Source: Pseudidiomarina mangrovi (GTDB taxonomy: Bacteria; Pseudomonadota; Gammaproteobacteria; Enterobacterales; Alteromonadaceae). Taken from it: a stretch of DNA of 64,000 nt. A program made the translations under genes and the position numbers. The notes under the pieces were generated by a model. It was not told the DNA's origin, searched no databases, and was given only the letters and a program-made list of their open reading frames with translations. Of this stretch, positions 54,637-62,417 are shown in pieces. The DNA lies in NCBI RefSeq assembly GCF_003999375.1, contig NZ_RJLC01000010.1:124001-188000 (forward strand). The letters run 5' to 3'. Position 1 is the first letter of the stretch; each line of letters opens with the position of its first letter.

Positions 54637-56823
54637 CTAGAATTCACCCCGCAGGCCAATACTGAAGTTACGGCCACGAATTGGAGCATCTTCTTTTAAG
54701 AAAGAAGTATGCAGCAGACCGAGTTCATTGGTGAGGTTTTCAGCTTTGAGATAAACACTCATGCCCATGTCACTCAGGGTTTGTGGGAACAAATTCAGCT
54801 GCGCATCCAGCAACGCAAAGCTATCTGTCACGGTTTCATTGGCGGCCAATTGCTCGTGCTTGAAGTAGTAGGTATAGCCAAGTTTGGCTTCCCAATCACT
54901 GGCTAGATAGCGTAAATCAGTGCCGAAACGATGCGCCGGAATACGCGGCAAATTACCGTCACCATCAAGGCTACGAGCGCGGATAAAGTCGCTAAAACCA
55001 CTTAGTTCCCAACGCTCGTTGATACGCCAGGCACCGCTTAGCTCATAGCCGAAGAGTTCAACGTCACGCTGTTGATTAATTAATACCGGCAGACCTTCTT
55101 CATGGTCATGTTCGCCGCCATGCTCATCAGCATGCTGGTCGCCATGTTCATCACCGTGGCTTAAATCAAGGCTGTTGACACCGCTGATAGCACTGAAGAC
55201 GAAATCATTGATACGGTTATAAAAAATCGTGTAATCAAGGTGATAGTTCGGCTGCTCGTAGTGCAGGCTGAGGTCAATGGTATTGGCCTTCTCAATGGCT
55301 GGGCGGCGACTATTGAGCTCGATGTGATAATCGTGCTCGGCTTCTTCGTGCAGCTCATAGACCAAGCCCAATTCGTAGGTTTGGGTGGCTAAGTGAGCGC
55401 CGTTCGAGAAGATCTCGTTAGCTGACGGAGCCCGCTGCGCATGGCTTAGATTCAACGCCAGCTGTAGCGTGCTGTTAAGCGGCACGGTAAAGCCGAGTGA
55501 GGCGGACACTGGGGTAAAGTCGTAACTTTGGTTGCCTAATAACTCAGCATTGCTTGCGGTGACCGAGACGTTCTCGACACGGGCACCGGTTTGCCAGTTA
55601 AACTCACCCAATTGCTGCTCTAGCAACCAGAATAACGCATGGCGGCTGGTGTCTGATGGCGGCGTGTAGGCTTCTTCACCGAAGGCTTGTTGCTGCTGGT
55701 CAAAATAGTGATAACCAACGGCACCGTTCCAGCCTGCCAGCGGCTGGTGATTGGCAATTAAACGCAGCTCATGCTGGCGATTGGTAAAAGTGGTCGCCGG
55801 GTTGCCATCTTCAATTTCTTGGTGCTGATAATCGGTAAAACCATAGCGTAATTCGAGTTGTTTGATGGCGTCGGTCGGGTTCTGCCAGCCACCATGAACT
55901 TGAATACGGTTTTGCCACAAGTCACCGAATGGGCCGACCTCTTCGCCATGTTCGTCGGCGTGCTCGTCACCATGCTCATCATCATGCTCTTCACCGTGAT
56001 GGGCATGGCCCGGAATACCATACTGTTGTTCCAAGCGACCATAAGACACACCAAAGTAGCCTTCATCGAAGATATAGCTGACACCGGTATTGATACCTTG
56101 TGCATCGACGAAACTATTTTCAACATAGTTCAGGCGCTCACCTTCATCATTGGTATAGGTCGGTACCTCATAGTCATCGCTGCGACGCTTGAAGGCATCG
56201 GCATGCCAGACGGTGGATTTGTGGTCAGCGCTGAAACCGACTTGGCCCTCACGGCGGTTGCTGGCGCTATCGAGACTGAGGCCGAAGAAACCTTGTTGAC
56301 CGCCAACAAAATTCTGCGCGATACGTTGGTCAACCACGTTAACGACGCCGCCAATCGCACCACTGCCATACAGCAAGGTAGCTGGGCCGCGTAAGATTTC
56401 AATTTGTTGTGCGGTTGAGGTTTCAGTGGTGACCGCGTGATCGGGGCTACCGCGTGAGACATCAGCGGTGTCTAAACCGTTTTGAGTGATTTTCACTCGT
56501 GGGCCGTCGAGGCCACGAATAATCGGGCTACTGGCGACTCCAGCAAAGTGCGTGGCGCTAATACCCGGTAAATCGGCGAGGGTATCGCCCAAGGTATGTT
56601 GTTGCTGTTCGCGCAGCAGGTCACCGGCTAACACCGTCACCGGCTGGGCTGAATTTAATTGGTTACGCGCTAACGGGTCAGCGGTGATGCGAATCACTTC
56701 GGTATTTTCGTGTTGATGCTCACGACTATCGTCGTTGTTTTGTGCTTGTTGCGCGTAACTCGGTTGCAGGGAACCAGCACAAACAGCGGCAACGATAAGG
56801 GCAATCGGGGTTTTCGACCACAT
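54637..56823 (-). CDS. TonB-dependent receptor with His-rich loops, probable zinc receptor
   Basis: A 728-residue outer-membrane receptor. It has a signal peptide, a plug domain (LPGISATHFAGVAS, IIRGLDGPRVKI, RGPATLLYGSGAIGGVVNVV) and a 22-strand barrel ending in SIGLRGEF with terminal Phe. Two extracellular regions are rich in His/Asp/Glu, one near residue 270 (HAHHGEEHDDEHGDEH) and one near 575 (HGDEHGDQHADEHGGEHDHE). These are typical of zinc-capture loops as in ZnuD. A perfect Zur-box palindrome lies 58 bases before the start. Specificity for zinc is a strong inference; other divalent metals remain possible. Confidence 0.9.
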   Translation of the reverse strand: MWSKTPIALIVAAVCAGSLQPSYAQQAQNNDDSREHQHENTEVIRITADPLARNQLNSAQPVTVLAGDLLREQQQHTLGDTLADLPGISATHFAGVASSPIIRGLDGPRVKITQNGLDTADVSRGSPDHAVTTETSTAQQIEILRGPATLLYGSGAIGGVVNVVDQRIAQNFVGGQQGFFGLSLDSASNRREGQVGFSADHKSTVWHADAFKRRSDDYEVPTYTNDEGERLNYVENSFVDAQGINTGVSYIFDEGYFGVSYGRLEQQYGIPGHAHHGEEHDDEHGDEHADEHGEEVGPFGDLWQNRIQVHGGWQNPTDAIKQLELRYGFTDYQHQEIEDGNPATTFTNRQHELRLIANHQPLAGWNGAVGYHYFDQQQQAFGEEAYTPPSDTSRHALFWLLEQQLGEFNWQTGARVENVSVTASNAELLGNQSYDFTPVSASLGFTVPLNSTLQLALNLSHAQRAPSANEIFSNGAHLATQTYELGLVYELHEEAEHDYHIELNSRRPAIEKANTIDLSLHYEQPNYHLDYTIFYNRINDFVFSAISGVNSLDLSHGDEHGDQHADEHGGEHDHEEGLPVLINQQRDVELFGYELSGAWRINERWELSGFSDFIRARSLDGDGNLPRIPAHRFGTDLRYLASDWEAKLGYTYYFKHEQLAANETVTDSFALLDAQLNLFPQTLSDMGMSVYLKAENLTNELGLLHTSFLKEDAPIRGRNFSIGLRGEF

Positions 56824-56880
56824 AAATGAACTCCGCGAAACAAAGGTGTTAGGTGATATCCAATAGACTCATGAATGTAA

Positions 56881-56895
56881 TGTTATACTATAACA
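56881..56895. promoter_or_regulatory. Zur box (perfect palindrome)
   Basis: TGTTATA-C-TATAACA is a perfect 15-base palindrome matching the gammaproteobacterial Zur core (GTTATA-N-TATAAC). It lies in the gap between the divergent TonB receptor and M28 peptidase genes, where zinc-loaded Zur could repress one or both. Confidence 0.88.
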
Positions 56896-56995
56896 ATATT
56901 GCCGTGCAATGCTTTTTCAGCAAGTGCTAGTGATTGGCGCTGAGCTTGGGTAGACTGTGGCGGATCATTTTTCTTATTTCACTGGAAACAACATC

Positions 56996-58630
56996 ATGCA
57001 GTTACGTTATTTAGTAAGCGCCGCGGTGCTCGGCATTTGGTTGGTGGGTTGTGGTAATAACCAGAGCGATGCCGCTACCAGCGCAGTTAGCGCCGATGCC
57101 GACGCGTTGCAAGCGCATTTAGAATTTTTGGCAAGTGATGATCTAGAAGGCCGTGACACCGGCAGCCGTGGTCACGAAATCGCCTCGCTGTACATTGCCG
57201 CAGAGTTCAAAAAGTTAGGCTTACAACCGGCCGGCGACAACGGTAGCTATTTTCAACGGGTGAAATTTCGCAGCAGTACGTTGAAAGAGAACAGCGCTAG
57301 TTTTTCTGTGGTTAATGGTGATCAGACTTTTAGCTTGGCCTATCCAAAGGAATTTCTGACCGGCCCCAGTTCGTATTCAGAAACCGAATCGGTCACTGCG
57401 CCGTTAGTGTTTGTTGGCTATGGTTTAGTGTCAGAAGCCTTTGGCATTGACGATTACGCCGGTCTTGATGTCAGCGGTAAAATTGTGGTGAGTTTGACGG
57501 GTCGCCCAGAGTCGTTGCCAAGCGAAGAGGGTGCCCATTTAAACAGCAGCAAAAGTAAATTCGCTGCCGAGCGCGGTGCGGTTGGCATGATCACCTTGCA
57601 TAGCCCTGAACGTGAAGAAGTGCGCCCGTATGAGGTTTCTATCATGTATCAGCGGGCGCCGAGCGTGCGCTGGTTAAACGCTGATGGCGAACCTAATCAA
57701 ACCTATAAGAACTTTACCGCCTCTGCGTACGTGCATCATGAAGCGGCCGAGAAGCTGTTCGTCAATGCGCCGACCGCGTTGAGCGATATTTTTGCCCAAG
57801 CCAGCGCCGGTGAATCACCACGAGGCTTTGAATTGGGTCTCACTGCAACTCTTGGTAAAGAATCTGTGCACAGCGAGATTAGTAGCCCCAATGTGGCGGC
57901 TATATTACCCGGCAGTGATGCTGAGTTAGCTGACGAGTACGTGCTGTATACCGCCCACTCTGACCATATTGGCGTCACCAAAGACTTAAGCCAAGACGAT
58001 CATATCAATAATGGCGCTATGGACAATGCCTCAGGCGTATCGGTGATGCTCGAAACCGCACGGATGTTCGTTGATGCCGGCAAGGCTCCGCGCCGGTCGA
58101 TTTTATTCTTAGCGGTTACCGCCGAAGAGCGTGGCTTGTTGGGAGCGGATTATTTTGCCCATTATCCGACTGTACCGATGCACCAAATTGTCGGTAACGT
58201 AAACTTGGATATGCCGGTGTTGCTGTACGATTTTGCCGACGTGATTGCCTTTGGTTCAACTCACTCAACCATGGGTGATAGCGTGGCCAAAGCAGCTGGC
58301 CAGTTTGGTATTGCGCTGAGTGAGGACCCGATGCCAGAGCAGGCTATTTTTACCCGTTCTGATCACTATGCGTTCGTGAAAAAAGGTGTGCCCGCGGTAT
58401 TCTTGATGACTGGCTTTACCGCCAAGAACGAGGACGAAAATGGTGGTGAAATTTGGGGTGAATTCTTTGCCAAACATTATCATCGGCCCAGTGACAGCAC
58501 CGACTTACCGATCAATTACCAAGCCGGTGTGACCTTTACCAATATCAACTATGCTATTGGTCAAGAAATTGCCAACGCAGACGAGCGTCCACGTTGGCTA
58601 GCTGAAAGCTTTTTCGGCAAGCTCGACTAA
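56996..58630 (+). CDS. M28 family zinc aminopeptidase, lipoprotein
   Basis: A 544-residue exported M28 peptidase with a PA insert. The lipobox WLVGC (MQLRYLVSAAVLGIWLVGC) predicts lipid anchoring. The zinc ligands fit M28: YTAHSDHIG, GAMDNASGV, EERGLLGADYF, NVNLDMP and RSDHYAFVKKGVPAVF. The PA domain spans about residues 140-250. It starts 101 bases beyond the Zur box; ATG 56996 gives the lipoprotein signal, and the frame is open to 56957 (GTG). It probably trims peptides at the cell surface. Its 3' end overlaps the convergent metalloprotease gene by 4 bases. Confidence 0.92.
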   Translation: MQLRYLVSAAVLGIWLVGCGNNQSDAATSAVSADADALQAHLEFLASDDLEGRDTGSRGHEIASLYIAAEFKKLGLQPAGDNGSYFQRVKFRSSTLKENSASFSVVNGDQTFSLAYPKEFLTGPSSYSETESVTAPLVFVGYGLVSEAFGIDDYAGLDVSGKIVVSLTGRPESLPSEEGAHLNSSKSKFAAERGAVGMITLHSPEREEVRPYEVSIMYQRAPSVRWLNADGEPNQTYKNFTASAYVHHEAAEKLFVNAPTALSDIFAQASAGESPRGFELGLTATLGKESVHSEISSPNVAAILPGSDAELADEYVLYTAHSDHIGVTKDLSQDDHINNGAMDNASGVSVMLETARMFVDAGKAPRRSILFLAVTAEERGLLGADYFAHYPTVPMHQIVGNVNLDMPVLLYDFADVIAFGSTHSTMGDSVAKAAGQFGIALSEDPMPEQAIFTRSDHYAFVKKGVPAVFLMTGFTAKNEDENGGEIWGEFFAKHYHRPSDSTDLPINYQAGVTFTNINYAIGQEIANADERPRWLAESFFGKLD

Positions 58631-61002
58631 ATCGGCGAGCCAGGCGGCAGGGCCGGTGCAGCGTGCAACGGCCACTGCTGATGCTGCCACAACAGCGCCA
58701 GTGCGTGCAGGGCAAAATCGCGATGGGCACTCGCGGGAGCCTGCTGCCAGGCCTGCTGTTGCTGCTGTAAGAATTGATACAGCGGGGCTTTCACCGACGC
58801 ACTCAGTTGCGGTTGCAGGTACGTCTCCACCACCGCAGTCAAACTCTCAAAGGCTAAACGCACCTGCAGGCTATCGGCACTGGCGCGGTACGCTGGCTCA
58901 ATACTCTGTTCAGTCACCGCGGCAAGTACTTGCGCAATACTTGGTATGGTGTTGTCGGTTTGGCGTTGCTGCGCCAAGCGTTCTAAACGCTGTGGTTGCA
59001 GTAATAACTGCAAACTAAAGCGTGCGCTGCTGGCCGCCATACTATCGGTATCGGCGAACAGCCCCGTCAAGCCTTTAAACAACTCACGGTCATTGCCATC
59101 TTCGCCGTAGGCAGGCGGTGTCAACAAGCGACTAATGCTGTCCGGCAAGCGCAATTTTTCCGCACTTAAGGTTTGACTCAACAACGCCAAAGCGCGCTGC
59201 TGTTGTGCCGCATTCACTGGCCGTAGTAGCGGTGCTGAACCATCGTTGATGGCATAATCATAGTGCACCCCGGCGAGCATTTTTACCGCCGCTTCTACTT
59301 GATAGCGATGCAACAGATACATCGGTACCAGCACTTGCTGCAGTCGGCTTACCGGTTGTTGTGGCGCCAGATTAGCCAGGCCGAAGTTACTCAACACATG
59401 CTGCCGTACCGCAAGAATACGCTCGAGTTCGGTGACTGCATCGCTGCCGTTATCCCACAAGTGAGCGTCGGGATGACCGCCACCGCTAGCGCGGGCGTCG
59501 GCATCAGAGATAAAACTCAGCCCGAGTTGCTTATTTTGCGCCAGTACAGTGTTGGGGTCCGCGCTACCATACCCGTAAGCGACCACTTGCTTATCCCACA
59601 GACCGAGACCTTCGGCATAGGCATCGGCCAAACGCACGCCATCACCGTTGAGGTTTAAGCTTACCAGTGGATGTGGATAGTCCATCACCGAGGCGCGGTC
59701 ATTGCTGCTGGCGGCGAAATTATGGGCAATGCCGAGGGTATGACCGATTTCATGTGCCGAAAGCTGACGAATGCGCGCCAGTGCCATAGCCTCAATATCA
59801 TCCAGTAGCTGCTGCTGTTCGCTGCTACTCAGATCGGCTTGATATGGGGCTAACAACCCTTGAGCAATTAGCATGTCTTGCCGTACCCGCAACGAACCTA
59901 AGGTAACATGACCTTTGAGGATTTCACCGCTGCGGGGGTCAATAATGGAGGCTCCGTAGGACCAGCCGCGGGTGGCACGATGCACCCACTGAATGACGTT
60001 GTAACGCACGTCCATGGGGTCAGCTTCAGGTGGTAATTCGCGTACTTGAAAGCCATCGGGGTAACCAATGGCGGCGAATGCTTGTGCCCACCACTGACCA
60101 CCTTCAAGCAGAGCGCTGCGAACCGGCTCAGGCACACCTGGGTCGAGGTAATAAACAATCGGTTCAGAGCCGTCAAAACGATGCCGCGGAATCACTTGCA
60201 CGCGCATGGATTGCCCCAGTGGTGCGGCATAATCAAGATATTGCTCGGCCCAAAAGCCACTTTGCGGGTGAAAGGCGCGGGTTTGATAGCCGTCGTCGGG
60301 TAAACGAATAAACGAGTGGTGCAAGTGCAAGGTGAGATGGTCGGCATCAGCGGCGACGCTACGCACATAGCTGCCGGTTCCTGAACCTGAGAAAGTTACC
60401 TTGGCTTCTAATTCGGTATTATCAACAAAGGCTTTACTGCGCGGCGGATAAATTACCGAGCGCTCAGGCGCCAATTTGTAGTTACCTTGCTTGGTTTGTG
60501 TCAAACGCGCAACCACCCCATGGGTATCGCTGAGTAAAAACGGCGTGTAATCAATCAGTACACTGTCAGCATTGCTAGCAACTACGCTAAAACCGGCAAT
60601 CACCGAGGCCGCGAAGGCTTCCTCGATACTGGCGCGTTCGGCGGCATTATCACTGTTAGCGCGAAATTGGGTGTTATGCTGCAGTAGCAACACTTTGTCA
60701 CCTTGGTGATAAAAACTCGCCAGCCGTGTGGCGCCCAGTTGACCGCGATCAAGACCGATATCGTTAGAGCCTAAACCCCAGGGTAAGCTGGTTTGAAAGA
60801 TAAACTGAGCATTGTTGCGCGGCACTTGCAGGTAGAACTTACCCTGCTCGGCGGCATGATAAAAATCGAAGAAGCCTTGCTGATGCTGCATTTGCGCAGT
60901 AAATTCAGCAATAGCATCAGGCTGTTCTTGCGCCGTGGCCCAGTGGCTATAACTCAGCACCGCAACAGCCATCAGCCAATACGCGATAATGCGTGATTTC
61001 AT
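58627..61002 (-). CDS. Large exported zinc metalloprotease (DUF5117/DUF4953 type)
   Basis: A 791-residue secreted protein with a signal peptide (IAYWLMAVAVLSYSHWATA). It contains the gluzincin/metzincin motif HEIGHTLGIAHNFAAS (HExxHxxxxxH), the flanking NVIQWVHRATRGWSYGAS block, and a DYPHPLVSLN segment near the Met-turn position. These fit the DUF4953/DUF5117-type zinc-dependent proteases of marine bacteria. Substrates unknown. It begins 35 bases before the HIT gene on the other strand and converges on the M28 gene. With DPP IV and M28 it forms an exopeptidase/endopeptidase set. Confidence 0.88.
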   Translation of the reverse strand: MKSRIIAYWLMAVAVLSYSHWATAQEQPDAIAEFTAQMQHQQGFFDFYHAAEQGKFYLQVPRNNAQFIFQTSLPWGLGSNDIGLDRGQLGATRLASFYHQGDKVLLLQHNTQFRANSDNAAERASIEEAFAASVIAGFSVVASNADSVLIDYTPFLLSDTHGVVARLTQTKQGNYKLAPERSVIYPPRSKAFVDNTELEAKVTFSGSGTGSYVRSVAADADHLTLHLHHSFIRLPDDGYQTRAFHPQSGFWAEQYLDYAAPLGQSMRVQVIPRHRFDGSEPIVYYLDPGVPEPVRSALLEGGQWWAQAFAAIGYPDGFQVRELPPEADPMDVRYNVIQWVHRATRGWSYGASIIDPRSGEILKGHVTLGSLRVRQDMLIAQGLLAPYQADLSSSEQQQLLDDIEAMALARIRQLSAHEIGHTLGIAHNFAASSNDRASVMDYPHPLVSLNLNGDGVRLADAYAEGLGLWDKQVVAYGYGSADPNTVLAQNKQLGLSFISDADARASGGGHPDAHLWDNGSDAVTELERILAVRQHVLSNFGLANLAPQQPVSRLQQVLVPMYLLHRYQVEAAVKMLAGVHYDYAINDGSAPLLRPVNAAQQQRALALLSQTLSAEKLRLPDSISRLLTPPAYGEDGNDRELFKGLTGLFADTDSMAASSARFSLQLLLQPQRLERLAQQRQTDNTIPSIAQVLAAVTEQSIEPAYRASADSLQVRLAFESLTAVVETYLQPQLSASVKAPLYQFLQQQQQAWQQAPASAHRDFALHALALLWQHQQWPLHAAPALPPGSPI

Positions 61003-61037
61003 AACTTCACATCCGTTTTAAGAAGGTTGGACATTTG

Positions 61038-61505
61038 ATGAGCGATTCGCATCGCCAAGCCAAACAAAACACTAGCACAGCTGCGCTGGGCATTGAATCT
61101 TTTGCGTTAGATACGCGCTTAGCTGCGGACAGTTGCTGGCTGATGGAATTACAGGGTAACGATGTACTGCTGTTTGATGAGCAGCGTTATGATTGGCTGG
61201 TGGTGGTGCCACGGGTGGTTGGCGCGGTTGAGCTGATTGATTTGACCGTAGTGCAACAGCAGCAGTTGGCCAGCACGGTGCAGCATGTAGCGTCGCGATT
61301 ACGTCAGCATGGCCGCGGGCATAAGCTGAATATTGGCGCGCTCGGTAATGTGGTGCGGCAACTGCATGTGCACGTAGTGTTACGTGCTGAGGGCGATGCG
61401 GCATGGCCAGCACCGGTGTGGGGCCACTCGCCACGGCAGCCGATGGCTGCGGCGCAGCGCGAGGCGGCCATTGCGCGCTGGCGTGAACTATTGCAGTTGG
61501 GCTAA
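61038..61505 (+). CDS. HIT domain protein
   Basis: A 155-residue histidine-triad protein. The catalytic region reads LHVHVVLRAEGD: the first two His are kept and the third position is Val, the usual form of the small proteobacterial HIT branch. The N-terminal segment SCWLMELQGNDVLLFDEQ and RYDWLVVVPRV are family-typical. Probable nucleotide or dinucleoside polyphosphate hydrolase; substrate unknown. ATG 61038 has AAGG upstream; the TTG at 61035 is not favoured. It overlaps fldB (convergent) by 18 bases. Confidence 0.85.
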   Translation: MSDSHRQAKQNTSTAALGIESFALDTRLAADSCWLMELQGNDVLLFDEQRYDWLVVVPRVVGAVELIDLTVVQQQQLASTVQHVASRLRQHGRGHKLNIGALGNVVRQLHVHVVLRAEGDAAWPAPVWGHSPRQPMAAAQREAAIARWRELLQLG

Positions 61506-62024
61506 CTCTGCGCGTAGTTGCGCACACCAATCAGCGATGCGTTGATCGCTTAACTCGTACTGACTATCTTCATCAAGCGCTAAGCCGACAAAGAATTGGC
61601 GGTCTTCGGTGAGCGCTTTCGAGGCGGCGAAATCGTAACCTTGATTGGGCCAAAAGCCGATACGAATGCAGTTGCGGGTGCCGCTGTGGCTCGCCAGTTC
61701 GTCGTGCAGCATGCCGAGCGCATCTTGAAACCAATCGGTATAGCCAACTTGGTCGCCCATGCCATATAAAGCCACAATTTTAGTGCCCAACTGTAAGCTA
61801 CTGATGTCGCTCCAATGGCTCTCCCAATCTTCTTGGATCTCGCCAAAGTCCCAGGTCGATAGGCCAAAAATGATCACCTCATAGTCTTCACTGGCAGCTA
61901 ATGGCACATCTTTGATGTTGTGCAGCTCAACCACGCCCGGGGCGAATTGGGCTTGGATTTTTTCTGCGGCAATTTCGCTGTAACAGGTTGTAGAGCCATA
62001 AAATAGGCCAATGCGTTGTGTCAT
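61488..62024 (-). CDS. fldB: Flavodoxin FldB
   Basis: A 178-residue long-chain flavodoxin collinear with E. coli FldB. The FMN-phosphate loop is FYGSTTCYSEIAAEKI; STWDFGEIQEDWESHW contacts the isoalloxazine; YGMGDQVGYTDWFQDALG and FVGLALDEDSQYELSD follow. It carries low-potential electrons in the cytoplasm and may act when iron is scarce. ATG 62024 (MTQRIGLFYGS) aligns with E. coli and has GAGG about 11 bases upstream; a longer frame to 62072 is not supported. Confidence 0.95.
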   Translation of the reverse strand: MTQRIGLFYGSTTCYSEIAAEKIQAQFAPGVVELHNIKDVPLAASEDYEVIIFGLSTWDFGEIQEDWESHWSDISSLQLGTKIVALYGMGDQVGYTDWFQDALGMLHDELASHSGTRNCIRIGFWPNQGYDFAASKALTEDRQFFVGLALDEDSQYELSDQRIADWCAQLRAELAQLQ

Positions 62025-62135
62025 ACTTAAGCAACCTCTTTTTGCTGGCGCAAGTGTATCAGAAAGTGCCATAAATGTAGTATGCTATGCGCCACATTTT
62101 GGCAGCCCCAGCGGGCAAAAATAGCAAGGATCACC

Positions 62136-62417
62136 ATGGTCAATTCAGCCTTTAATGACTACGTAGCAGCGCTCGAAGCGGTTTTTGACGCCACTGTGTT
62201 GAACGGTAACGATGACCAACTGTTTGCCAGTGGCTATTTACGTGGTCATGTTGATTTGGTGGTGGCGCAGCTTGAGCTCAATGCGCAAGCCGATGCTGCC
62301 GCGGTGATGCCAGCGGTCATGGCCTCGGTAGAGGCTGCCCGGCATGAGCTCAGCCCCGCTGATTTTCAACACATTCAAGATTTTCTGGCCCAGCTAGCGG
62401 CGGTTAAGCATCCCTAA
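62136..62417 (+). CDS. yfcL: YfcL family protein
   Basis: A 93-residue alpha-helical protein of the YfcL family (MVNSAFNDYVAALEAVFD, then SGYLRGHVDLVVAQLEL). Function unknown; in E. coli yfcL lies next to mnmC, exactly as here. AAGGA at 62126-62130 supports ATG 62136. It overlaps mnmC tail to tail by 14 bases. Confidence 0.88.
   Translation: MVNSAFNDYVAALEAVFDATVLNGNDDQLFASGYLRGHVDLVVAQLELNAQADAAAVMPAVMASVEAARHELSPADFQHIQDFLAQLAAVKHP

Noticed and set aside
55858..56394. A 178-residue plus-strand frame opposite the TonB receptor.
   Set aside because: It is the antisense of a well-supported receptor gene; the length follows from the codon bias of the real gene.
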